Below the pieces are notes generated by a model. That model was not told where the DNA came from, did no database searches, and saw only the letters and a program-made list of their open reading frames with translations. The translations under genes and the position numbers were made by a program. This document shows positions 44,436 through 55,098 of a DNA stretch of 64,000 bases, in pieces. Origin of the DNA: Chamaecyparis obtusa (taxonomy: Eukaryota; Streptophyta; Pinopsida; Cupressales; Cupressaceae); assembly GCA_027943335.1 (NCBI GenBank), contig BSBK01002093.1, positions 496,001 through 560,000 of the forward strand, in the 5' to 3' direction. Positions within the stretch are counted from its first letter, which is position 1. The number at the start of each line of letters is the position of its first letter.

Positions 44436-45451
44436 TGTATGCACCCAAAAATGGTCGCCTAGACTTTGGGCCCCATTTATTTGATTTATCAACCCTGAAT
44501 CATTTTTATCAATAATCAATATTTTCAACAATATCAATTTCTTGATCAAGTCCTAATTTCGATCATATATTGGATTTTTATCCTATGTACTAACCATTTA
44601 TCCTAAGTCTTTATTTAAATTAAAAGGAATATTTCCTCCCCTTTCAATTAAATAAAAAGCCCACCTTTTCCTCTTATCCTAAGTTGCACAAATAAAACAT
44701 TATTCCTATTTTATAAAAAGGGAAAAAGCACTTTTGTCTCACATGAGGCTCAAAAGTCAACACTTCACTCTCATTGGAGGATGTTTGTGCACATGGATTG
44801 CTCCTCTTTCAAGCTCCACCGCTAATTAAGACTTTTGCCTCTTAATCTCAATGGTCCATTTCACCTCATTTCTTATAAAAGGAGAGCTCTCTCCTTCATT
44901 TGGATATCCATATTTTATGCTATTGTTATGTTGCAGGTTTTGGAGCTCTCTTTGAAGACACTCAAGCTTTGAAGCCTTGACATTTTAGTTGCATTTCATA
45001 ATAGTTTTGCTTTCATAGTTACCTTCATGGCATCATAGATTAGATTTCCTTTTATGCAATAGAATAGATCTCACATAGCTTAATTAGGGGCTTGAAATCT
45101 ATTGTACTTTCCTTTCATAGTTTAGTTTGCACTTTCCTTTCATAGATTAGATTTCTTTTCAAGCATTGCATTGTTATCATTTAGCTTAGCTTGCACATTC
45201 ATACTAGTTGCATTTGCATTTCATTTTCATTTAGATTCTTGGAGATATTGGCATTGTTGCCCTTGTCTTCACTTGAATCTCTCATTGTATGGTTGACTAG
45301 CAAGGTCACTTTCTTGTAGCTCTAGCTGAGAGCAAAACTCATAGTCCCTTGCAACTCCATGCATAGAGAGCTATGAGCCGCTTTGTGAGGCCTCACTCTT
45401 GAGCAACCTTGCATGTAATGGTTCATAGAAGTGCATATTTTAGTGTGTACA
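44436..45451 (+). repeat. Element D 3' LTR
   Basis: This 1016-bp LTR is the same length as the 5' LTR, with about five substitutions. It ends GTGTACA, followed by the GTATG duplication. Confidence 0.95.
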
Positions 45452-45456
45452 GTATG

Positions 45457-46263
45457 GCCCCCTTAGAGACCAGGAGCTGAAAGTATCTTCTCATGATTTT
45501 AGCCAAAAGAGTAAATAGAATAGGCGAAATAGAGTCTCCTTGTCTAAGGCCTCTAGAGTTCTTAAAGAACTTGGAAGGAGACCCATTAATAATAACTGCA
45601 AAGGAAGCTATAGGGGTTAGTTGGTAAATAATCTTAGTGACTCTCTCATTAAAACCAAGCTGCTTAAGAATCAGACATAAGAAATTCCAATCAACATGGT
45701 CATAAGCTTTAGCCAGCCTTGTTTGTCTCCCTTGATGGCCGAGTGAATGTTCTCATGAACCAGAACAACAGAATCTAGAATTTGTCTTCCAGGAATAAAA
45801 CCATTCTGCTAAGGAGCTATCAAATCAGGGAGAATTTTCAGAAGTCTAGTAGTTAAGATTTTAGAGAAAATTTTATAGAAGGAATTACAAAGACTAATAG
45901 GCCTGAATTGATCAAAAGAATGAGCTCTAGCAATTTTAGGAATCAAAGCTAAGAAAGTACCATTAATTTCTTTGAGAAGTCAGTTACAACCAAATAATTC
46001 CTTCACAGCATTTGAAACATCCTTCTCAACAATAAACCAGAACTTTTGAAAAAAGAACATTGGAAACCCATCAGGGCCAAGAGCCTTATTACCTTCAAAA
46101 GAAAAGACAACATCCTTGATCTCCTTATTGGAAGGGATAGCCTGCAAAGACTTATTTTGATCATGGTTAACAATTTTAGGGATAGCATCTAGTAATTTAT
46201 CTTGATTGTCCCTATCAAGATTAGCATCAATAGACAGTAAAGAGGAAAAGTAATCAACAACAA
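45457..46263 (-). pseudogene. LINE reverse transcriptase, N-terminal part
   Basis: The minus strand shows NKALGPDGFPMFFFQKFW, a LALIPKIARAHSFDQFRPISLCNSFYKIFSKIL block and QNGFIPGRQILDSVVLVHENIHS, all standard LINE RT motifs. The sequence then decays with frameshifts to RQGDSISPILF-like text. It ends at the Element D duplication and continues at 35642. The 5' edge at about 46263 is the truncation point of the LINE. Confidence 0.82.
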
Positions 46264-47630
46264 CTATCTTGATATGTCTAGGAGTCTACAGTTGATAGTG
46301 TTTCCATTAAGTTTGTAGACCTTTATTTTTATCAACATAAGAGGACAGTCTTCTTGTTTCAATATAAGAAAGATTTGTGCAAACAACAAAAGGATAGATA
46401 TGATGTAGATGAAAGTTGTTGCAGTGATGGCTTTGCACAAGATGATGAGAGCCAAAAGTTTACAACCCCTGTTCCAAACAAGAAAGAAGTTTGCAGCATC
46501 AAGCATGAAGCCAAAGAGAATGGAAATGAAATCCAATGCACACTGAGCAGTGAGGAGAGCTCAGACGTTTTAGAAGCTGATTTTTAGAGATTGGACACTT
46601 TGCAAGATAATAATGCATATGAGTGTGAGGAATATAAGAGTGTCATGTATGTTGACTATGAAGCATCATGTGCTGGTATGAATTCAGATTTTGATGAGCT
46701 TAGTGTTAGTGATTCTTGTATAAATCAGGGTACTGAGGAAAATTATAAATCTAAATGTGACTTCTCAGCCCTAAAAATTTTAGAAGAAACATCATCTCAT
46801 CATACAGGTTTATGTGTGCAACACATTAATAGAAGTTGTGAGAAAAGTGTTAGTTTTCAGTCATTTCATGAGGAGATGTTTCCCCTTAGTTTGCAAACCA
46901 ATCTTGTAACTAACCATACTGCTTCTTCACAAACTAATGAGTGAGTTAAGCCTGATGATTGCATCTGCTAGTTTGAATTGCAATATTTTTCTTCTCAACC
47001 AGTTAACAAAGATAAAGAAGACCATGACAATATGTTGTCTTGTCATGAAGATTCTAATGATGAACAAGTTTCTTGTTCAGTTTCTTTTCTTTCTTTGGAT
47101 GAATATGATAATGATTATGGCAATGTTGAGGACAACAAATTTATTGATAAAAATAATGATATGGTTTAGTCATCCTTCTGTTACAATGTTTATGAAAAAG
47201 GGTTGCACTTGGTTCAGGATTCAGATTGTGAGTACATCTTATAGGAACCAAGTCACCCAATGGCTGAAGTATCCCATAAAGATAAAACTAAGGATTCAGT
47301 TCATTCTCGGCTAGGTGAGTCTCTAGTAATGCATATGGATCATTGCAATTTATATGTTGATGCATCACTAGATGGGTTTTATATTTCTAGTCCTTAGCAA
47401 GATGAGATGAAAGACATTCCATATTTTTTGGAATATGAGAATGAGGATGTTTGTGACTGGTAGAAGAATGTGCGTTGTAACAAATACATAATTATTTCTT
47501 GGCCCAGGAATGTTCACATATGTAGGTAGTGAAATTATCAGGATATTTTCAAGTGGCTGGTCTCATATGGGGATGAAAATCATATGTTTGGCAAAGGTAA
47601 ACAATGATTTTAGTTTTGAGGCTTTGAGCC
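46264..47630 (+). pseudogene. Element F acidic reading frame, last part
   Basis: Plus-strand coding-like text resumes after the LINE: KKDLCKQQKDRYDVDESCC, VMYVDYEASCAGMNSDFDELS, SCSVSFLSLDEYDNDYGNVED and MDHCNLYVDASLDGFYIS. It is interrupted by stops at about 46585, 46942, 46973, 47167 and 47241. Composition is strongly acidic, as in 30592-31280, and there is no recognisable domain. It ends about 0.2 kb before the 3' LTR. Confidence 0.55.
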
Positions 47631-47826
47631 TTTGCAAGTAATGTTTATATTATATAGTTGTTTTTTTCAGTTGTGTGTTTCATTACTGTTCTTCTGGTTC
47701 CTGGTTCGTTTGCAAGTTTTTGTGAGAAGGTTTCCCTATTTTTGTGACCGGTGGGTGGTCTGCCATACCAAATATTCTATATTCCTTGCATGCCCACAAG
47801 GGGAATGCCTTCCCAACTAGAGCCAC
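47631..47826 (+). other. Element F 3' interior before the LTR
   Basis: Short AT-rich stretch. A purine-rich CACAAGGGGAATG at 47796-47808 may be the remains of the polypurine tract, although it is about 20 bp from the LTR start instead of adjoining it. Confidence 0.4.
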
Positions 47827-50555
47827 TATTGGTACTCTAAAAATCTGGATTAGTTTTGAGTCTATAAGGCTAAGTTCAGTGCTTCAAAGACCATTTTAAA
47901 AGGACCCTAGCTCAAGTGCATATAAAAGTAGGCTTGTTGATTTTCATGGGATGGGGCTTAGGACATGTGTTCCTTGCTTTTCACTTAGCATATGCAATTG
48001 GCCACAACTCCCAGATCTTAGTTCTGACAAGTTTTGAAGATACCCATTTGGAGGCCAGTGCCCAAGTCTGCACTTTGCATTTTGTCCAGTTTTCACTGAA
48101 TGGCCTACTTCGGAGGTTTCTATCTAACACCCAGATGATAGTAATGATGAAAGGAGTATTGCATCATATTGTAGGCATAAGAGTGTGTCTCCATGCCAAT
48201 TTTTAGATTCCTAAGGGTTTGTATGATTAGTTTACTAGGGCACTTCTGATTGTATTTTATTTAGTTTTCCTAAATGTGGGAATGTAGAATTTGAAGTAGC
48301 CTACTTTGAGGTCATACAAATTGCATCCAGTCAATAATCAGGAGGAATTGAAGGCTGATTTATACTTTAGTCATGGAATTGATTCCCCCTGATAAGTTTC
48401 AAACTATGACCAATCCGATTAATCACTTTGCTCAGTCAAATTCAAATGTAATTTCTACGTTTTTAGTGTGTTTTAGTTCAGGATGTTCTGGAGGCATGAC
48501 TTTGAAGATTAATCATTAATAGTCAATTGATCATTTGTTGATACTAATTACAACCTTTTTTTCTATGTGTGAGAGAGATTCTTCACCCAGGGTTTCAGAC
48601 CATGAAGGTTCCGTTTGACATGATTGCAAGATTAGACAAAAAGTGTTCTATGCTGATGAATAGTGCGGACAAGATAACTTTGCAAAGTAACCATTTTTCA
48701 AAATTCATATCTTATTGTCAGATGTGTGTCTCCAGTTGAGGGTTATGTTGTTGCATTCCTTGCATATGATTCTTCTACCAGATTTAATGGCTCACCTTCA
48801 ACTCATCATTTGATATTTTCAGTTCATCTCCTTCAAAGGTCGTTTCCAGTGTCTCCGATTTGTTTTTTTCAGATAATTCTGAATAGGTGTTTTCAAGTTT
48901 TAAAATCTCCTGCCATGTTCATCTTTATGAAGAGCCTATCTGACATAGTGTTTCTTTGTACCACAAAGTTTGTTTTCCCCGAGTGCCGATGTCAGAAGTT
49001 AAGTTTTGAACAGTCTTTTGAAGGCACGACTAGAGGTATTTTATTCATTTTGGCAATTTTGGCGAAGTAGTTAAAATCAAAGGTTTTCATATGTCTAGCG
49101 TTGTCCAGATCAGATCCAGTTGCAGACGTCAAGTGTTTTGGACATGTTTGGGGTTCGAGTGTTTGAAATCAAAAATGTTATTAGGCCGGACCCACTTGGC
49201 GCCCAGCCTGCCTCATCTTCTAAATCCTTGCAGCCTATGTTTTGGATGGAGTTTGAAATTCATCATTACATGTTGAAATAGAGATCTTGTCTGATATTAT
49301 AGTTGAATTTGTTGTGGTATATGTGCGTACATAATTTGGAAGTACATAGAGCTTGTATTTGTTTGACATAGACTTCATCTCTTGGTAAGTAATGATTGCA
49401 GGTTGTGAGTAGTAGACAATGTAGAAAATTGCTTTAACATAATTAGGGGAGCATGAGGAAGTGTTGCATACAAGATGGTTTGGTGCTACTGTAGCCTCTC
49501 CCTTTGGTACCAAATATTTAAGGTTGCAGGCATTTGTGAAAAGATGTGTGCACACCTTTTGAAAACTACATACGCACAACACCCTCTCCCCTCATCTAGT
49601 GCTATGCGTACCTTATGAACTAAGCTCACCAATTATCACAAGTATGTGCATTGTTTTGCTGAGAGTTGCCATGTACACCATTCTTTAGTATGCACACATT
49701 GTCTTGTTTGAGATGCATAAGTACTACGCGCATCCTTCAATAAAACATGTGCCTCACTCTTATGTCCCATACACATGGTTTTATCTTACATACACACCCT
49801 TTCCTCATCCTTTAGGCTGCGTGTATGCCAAAATATGAGGGCTAGACATACAAATTTGAAAAATATAATCACCACCCCCCATACACACTAGTTATTTGTG
49901 AGAAATAAGTACACCAGATGTGTAATATCATGCACACACCATGGAGATGGGAGTGTGTGCTGAGCATGCACCAATCTTGTAGGCCTTGAGCTCCAATGCT
50001 GAACGCACTAAGGGAAATGGAGAATAGAGGCTTGCGTGAGGCTTGCGTAAGGTTTCTTTCAAATATGTGCCCCCTCATTTTGTGTGTTTTCTGCAGGCTT
50101 CACAAGGAAGTGTGAGTTTTTGTGAAGGAAGCTGCATACACCAAGGACATGCTATGAAACAAAGGAAGCTGCATATTAGTTAAGGGAAATGTCATGTGAG
50201 CCTCCTGTGGGCTTGCATGGGCTTCCAACATTTTGTATGTGCCTTTTTGGGAGGCTGCAAAGTAAACTGAAGTATTAAACACACCTTTTAAAATCTGGGC
50301 ACACTTTGTAATATTTGAACACACTATGTTATTGGTTGTATACACATTCACGGGCTGCATTCTAACAACAATAGAAGGTGATTGAGCGCATAATGTACTG
50401 ATGCGTCCCTTCCTTCCTTTCCAAGTGTTCCCTTGAGATGTTGGTTTAAGGCCCAAAGTGAATAAGGAGAACAAGAGGCTCACTTGTAGGTATAAGGAGC
50501 TGCCAGATGTGGGTTTCTATTTGGGGAATTATCCCACATATGCCTGGTTTTCTTT
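47827..50555 (+). repeat. Element F 3' LTR, truncated
   Basis: It starts TATTGGTACTC (TG mutated to TA) and matches 24059 to about 26784. Homology stops at about 50555, and Gypsy A gag coding resumes at once. The missing 2.3 kb of LTR includes its end and probably the target duplication, so it was lost in a deletion reaching the element edge. Confidence 0.85.
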
Positions 50556-50557
50556 TC

Positions 50558-50957
50558 TATGTGGGGCATTAGGAAAAGTACTTTCTAACTCAAAGGAGGT
50601 AGTTGGGTTCATGTTTTCTTCTTCATCTCTACCAAACAAGTGCCTAAAAGAAGAAAAGATATGCATAGGAGATGCGTCATTAGATCTTCTATTCAGGACA
50701 TCTCTAGTTTTGATTCTTGATCTCCTACTATTATTTTGACAAGTAGTATGAGTTAATTCCTTTGTATGTTTAGGTTCTCCCTCTTGATCAGTAAGAAAAG
50801 ACAAGAAGTTCTCATACATTCCAAACCATGCAGGTTCAAAATCATTAGGGAAAGTTTCATTGTCCTTAAGAACAGTATTGAAAAACTTTCCTACACTTGC
50901 ACCTCTACTTTTGGGTCTTTGTAATGTGGGAGCATTTCTTGTTCCTTGATCTCTCAT
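50558..50957 (-). pseudogene. Gypsy A gag, N-terminal part
   Basis: The minus-strand ATG is at 50957 (MRDQGTRNAPTLQRPKSRG). The frame is open through FGMYENFLSFLTDQEGEPKH and HIFSSFRHLFGRDEEEN to STFPNAPH at about 50560. There Element F interrupts it. The same frame resumes at 24058 with HKGQIEIFSGNN. About 450 bp of leader separate the ATG from the primer-binding site. It is the N-terminal matrix-like part of gag, and the frame here has no stops. Confidence 0.7.
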
Positions 50958-51389
50958 TGGGAATTCATTCCTTTAAATATTATGAAGATCACCCTCTAAA
51001 TTTTCCTTGAGATGTTGTTTCACCCATGATCTTGTGCCTCTTTTTCTCATCTTGTATATTTTGAAAAATACATAAAAGTTTAATCAGCACTGGTGCAGAG
51101 ACTCGAGTCGCCACCCAATATAAATTAGGAAATATTTTTATGAAAAATTACAAGAAACTCTTACAATATCTCAACTTACAAGACAAACTTGAATCCTCAC
51201 AAGATATCAACCTTAGATGATAAAAATGTATATCTTAGACACACAACAATATCCTTCTACCCCAAATTATGAAAATACAATATCAACTTTATGCAATCAC
51301 AATGGAATGACTATCTCATCTGAAATCAGCAAGGAAAGGAGAAAGCTCAACTATTAACCTTATCAATTATGAAATTACTACACAATTCC
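50958..51389 (-). other. Gypsy A leader
   Basis: This is the non-coding stretch between the primer-binding site and the gag start. A second primer-site-like word, TGGCGACTCGAGTCTC on the minus strand, lies at about 51097-51112. No gene is seen. Confidence 0.5.
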
Positions 51390-51407
51390 CTAGTAGAGTC
51401 ACCATTT
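51390..51407 (-). other. Gypsy A primer-binding site
   Basis: The minus strand reads AAATGGTGACTCTACTAGGG directly after the LTR end GGAACCAACA. This is the same primer-site type as the repeated unit in Element F. Confidence 0.75.
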
Positions 51408-54400
51408 TGTTGGTTCCTAGAAGGGTCTTATGCTTCAATAGCTACCAATACACTCACTACCAATTCTAAAGAGTTACCAACTCCAATTATCAAACTTCCT
51501 AAGAGGACTGGACCAACTGATAGGGATACTAATTCCCTCTGCACTTATGGCTCTGCAAAACCAAAGTGAGTATACCTAAATTCAGTAAAATACTACCCTC
51601 AACACACACGTCCTTGAATTTAATAAATATATTATCTCACAAATGGATCAACAGTAACAAGAAAATACTAAGCAATCACTATCTACTCATCGATTCTCAA
51701 TTGTTATTGAGCATGAGATAAACACAACACAGGTAAAACTGATAAATGGAAATAATTTTTATCAATATGGTTTAACCAAACAACATGGACCAACAGGATA
51801 ACAATTTTAGCTAGTTTAGATCAATGCCTTATCATTGGGAAGTATTCTCAATCCACAACTCATCATATGAATGACACAATATTGCTATTGATTAAAGACT
51901 TAGATCATTATTTCATTACAATAATATATATTCATGTAATCCTAATTAGGAATTCTTATAACAATCCTTGTGATAACCTTATAAATTTATGAATTAATCT
52001 TCATCATTTAAATTGATCCTTCATAAAAGATTAAAATTAAGACATACACATATGAAATGTATTCAGTGAATTGAATAAGAACTTTGAATTATTGAATTCA
52101 CAACTCATAAAACCAACATAAAGGAGAGCACCAAATCTGGACTATATTTCAATTGACTTCTCAATCATTATTTTCATACATTGATTTTCTCCTTCAAATA
52201 AAACTCAACAAACTAAAACTCCAACACTAAAATTTTATTCTCTTTGTAAAATATTATACAGGACTCATGACCTGTATCAAACCTGACTAAGATTCAACCA
52301 ACTCCTATGATTTCACCACCAAAATCTTTCAGCCCAAAATTTCTTAGCCCTTATTAAATGATCTTGAATATCCTTTTATAGAACAAGGATTGCAACAAGC
52401 TACAACTCACTTGTGGAACTCAAACTCCTAACTTCTCAACAACAAGATCAAAAGGGTCAGATCTCAAAACAAAGTGAAAAATTATCAATATAACCATGAC
52501 ATCTCTAGATTTGGAATCTAGGAAATAAGATGTCAACTTCTTGATTACTGGAAATTTCCAACTGATCATAGGATCATGATCACTCCAGAAGCATCATTTA
52601 TATCCCTCGTATACCAACACCAAGTCATAGCAGTCACCTAAACACCTTCACATGGTCGTACACAAGAAAAAATTATAGTAAAAAACACCTATGAACTTTG
52701 CGATAACTGTCAAACTTCAGTCCTTAGTGCAACTCCCCCAGGTGTTGAAATCTCAGGATCATGTTCTCTCTTTGTCAACCTCATCATGTGGCATCATCTT
52801 ATAATCCGATGGTCTTTCTCTCTCTACGTCATCCATGATCATGGGATCATGAGATCATGCCACTTGTCACCTCAGGCTCGCATTCTATTTCCTCCTACAA
52901 CTTCCACACTTTGCAATCCCATGAATATTTTCATCTCTTTGTCCTCCGAGATAGTGGGAACATAGAACCTTGACACCTATTATCCCAGGCCCACAATCCA
53001 CTTACCTTTTGCATTCTCTAATAGATAATGAAGCTTCCATTCAATATTTTAGAATTTCACCTACTTTGCCTCTAATTTTGATTATTGGCATCTTGAACAT
53101 CAATTATCCTCATTAAAATAATTATCATATCCTTGAAGTTCAAACATGCCATCAACCTATCATATTTCTGATGATTTTTCCTTCTCACAATTATGACTTC
53201 AGAATATGTGGGCCCCATCTTTCCTTTTAGAAATTGGGATTCATACTTATCTGCTTCCAATCCTAATTACTTGCACTCAGTTGTACCTTTTATAAATTGA
53301 CGATTCATACTTCTCTGATTCCTATCCTGATTACTATAGCTTTCAAAAATTTGGGATTTCCCTTTCTCTACTTCTAATCCTGATCACTAGCACTTTCTCA
53401 ATCTTTTTTTCTTCAAACAACTTATGCATTTTTTATTCAACCATATTCACTTATTCAAAACCTAATTTTATTTGATGTTGGATATTGGAACCCACAAAAT
53501 CTTGGTTAGTCTTCTGCTAAGTACAATTTTTTCGTGTGCTCAAGCTCCACCAAAAGGTTGGGTTCCTTTTTGGCACTTCTTATGTGTGCACTAATGGATA
53601 AAAAATTTTATTTCCTGACATAGAAAATGTGGGACAACTCCCTAGAATAGTTTTCTTCAAAATAAAAATTTTCCATTCTACCTAAGAATGTAGATTGGCC
53701 AATGAAAATCCGCCACAAACAAAAACTAAGGATCAATAAGGAGAAAACTTTATTTTGATTTCTTATTGAATACTTTATTTTCCTCTTTCATTCAAGAAAA
53801 TTTAAAAATATGAAATCCATTAAAATATAAAATGTATGTTGTGTTTGTTTACTTTCAGCAAGTTTAAGTTGTCAAACCTTAGTTTCCTAGTTCATTTTAA
53901 CTTCAAAATAAAAACCTTCATATATTCAACCAATACATTTTATGGATTAAATCAAGTTGTGAATATGTATAGGCCTTGTTGAATCTTATTGTGAGTCAAA
54001 TTAACTATTAGGGATTATTTTAATTCAAGATATTTAGGTGTATCACCTTTCATTAAGAAATTATTTCTAGTAATCCTTCTACCCTTTCGTAGAAAATAGT
54101 TGATTAGGTCAGTACCACAAGTAGTAAGTCTGCCCTCTCTAAAGGTTCATTGTCATTATAGGCTACCCACAACTTGGAGATCTTCCCATGTTTCACGAGT
54201 AAGTTGAGTCTTACATAGAAAGGATGCAGTATTAGGTGACAATGGATATAATATAACTAAGACCACTATAGATCACCTAAATTTACAAAAAAATATAGGT
54301 CATGACATTATGCAATGAAATATATTCTCTTGTGTACATGGCGACCTAAATTTAATCATCCAAATATGGTACATATTTTTGTTCAAGAATGATATTGGCT

Positions 54401-55098
54401 TACTATTAAAAATGGCCAATGTGGTTGTCTCCTGTAATCAATATCAAGGATAAGACACGCTCAAACCTACTGCTCAGATAAATTCAATGTCTGGTACCTG
54501 TTCACTAAAAAATGTACACATCAAGTATAGTTTTCAAGGTATATATAGCCAAATCATATGCATATAATAATCAAAGTGTGCCTAATGGTGAGGGATTCTC
54601 TAGTGGCATAATCATTTGTATGAATTAGAATGTTACAAAACTAGTCCTTCCATATTTAATCCTTAGTGTACAACATAATCAAACATCTCATTTAAATTAA
54701 AATATTTAAATAATCATTTTACAATAATATGAGTATATAATAGTGAAAATTATAAATACATATCCATCCATGAGATAAAGAATAATACCACTAAAAATCG
54801 ATAACAACATCATAAAACAATCAATGATCTTTAATAAAAAATACACCAAATATCATCATGAAGTATCATGTCACATCATAGTTGGATCATCATTAAAATA
54901 TGATAAAAATATTAAGCACAAGTTTAGACTAACATCTAAATCAGCAATGATACTAGTAGAACCATAATAATGTACTAAAACCATAAGCATCTCACAGTGC
55001 TAATGTAGGATCACATCATATAAATAGTCATGAGATGAAAAGAGTCTAGCTCGGATCAAAATAATACAAAATATAATGCAACCACAAGAGGTGCTACA
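51408..55098 (-). repeat. LTR B: one LTR shared by Gypsy A and Gypsy B
   Basis: On the minus strand it runs from TGTAGCACC (55098) to GGAACCAACA (51408), 3.7 kb. Its left edge adjoins the primer-binding site and gag of Gypsy A; its right edge adjoins the polypurine tract and integrase end of Gypsy B. Positions 51935-55098 match the Gypsy A 3' LTR pieces. Relative to those, about 1.04 kb is missing at 53741-53750, and the Copia 2 site is empty. A TATA box lies at 52374-52380. Confidence 0.75.

Larger units (their letters stand above)
35643..45451 (+). mobile_element. Element D: young non-autonomous LTR retrotransposon, TSD GTATG
   Basis: This 9809-bp element is flanked by GTATG at 35638-35642 and 45452-45456. 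Its LTRs are 1016 bp each, identical in length, and differ at about five positions by eye. A primer-binding site TGGCGCCCACCGTGGGGC follows the 5' LTR and a polypurine tract AAAGAGGGGCAAA precedes the 3' LTR. The 7.8-kb interior has no gag, protease, RT or integrase motif. It carries one large Ser-rich reading frame, several repeat arrays and an antisense open frame. It is the youngest insertion in the window and must have been mobilised in trans. Confidence 0.93.
33536..46263 (-). mobile_element. 5'-truncated L1-type LINE, split by Element D
   Basis: Minus-strand pieces are 45457-46263 (N-terminal RT) and 33536-35642 (RT active site, thumb, zinc-binding domain, RNase H). No ORF1 or endonuclease is present, which fits the common 5' truncation. 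The 3' end shows no clear poly(A). A short ATGTCT repeat lies near both ends (33519 and 46273) and may be part of the target duplication. The LINE sits in the Element F coding region and so is younger. Confidence 0.78.
24059..50555 (+). mobile_element. Element F: large non-autonomous LTR element inserted in Gypsy A gag
   Basis: The 5' LTR is 24059-29096 (TGTTGGTACTC to GGAACTAACA). The primer-binding site is at 29096 and is repeated four more times. Coding pieces lie at 30112-31280, 33345-33535 and 46264-47630. The 3' LTR begins at 47827 and is truncated at about 50555. Insert G (about 2.06 kb) and the LINE plus Element D (about 12.7 kb) interrupt it. Without them the original element was about 14 kb. 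No protease, RT or integrase is visible, so it depended on a partner. It lies in frame inside the Gypsy A gag (His-Lys codons on both sides). Confidence 0.78.
928..55098 (-). mobile_element. Gypsy A: Ty3/gypsy (Tat-like) element carrying all the nested insertions
   Basis: Reading on the minus strand, the element runs from a 5' LTR (LTR B, 51408-55098) through a primer-binding site (51390-51407), gag (50558-50957 and 22930-24058), protease (about 21990-22310), an extra RNase H (21350-21732), RT (20335-21010), RNase H and an integrase stump (19500-20334) to a polypurine tract and the 3' LTR (928-19473). With the nested insertions subtracted, the internal region is only about 5.4 kb, because most of integrase has been deleted. 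It carries many stops and frameshifts and is dead. Membership of the Tat-like gypsy group rests on the second RNase H and on the protease and RT style. The boundaries come from sequence I could align by eye. Confidence 0.75.

Noticed and set aside
50558..50957. Possible host gene on the minus strand
   Set aside because: Its frame joins the Gypsy A gag at 24058 when Element F is removed, and it lies downstream of the primer-binding site, so it is gag.
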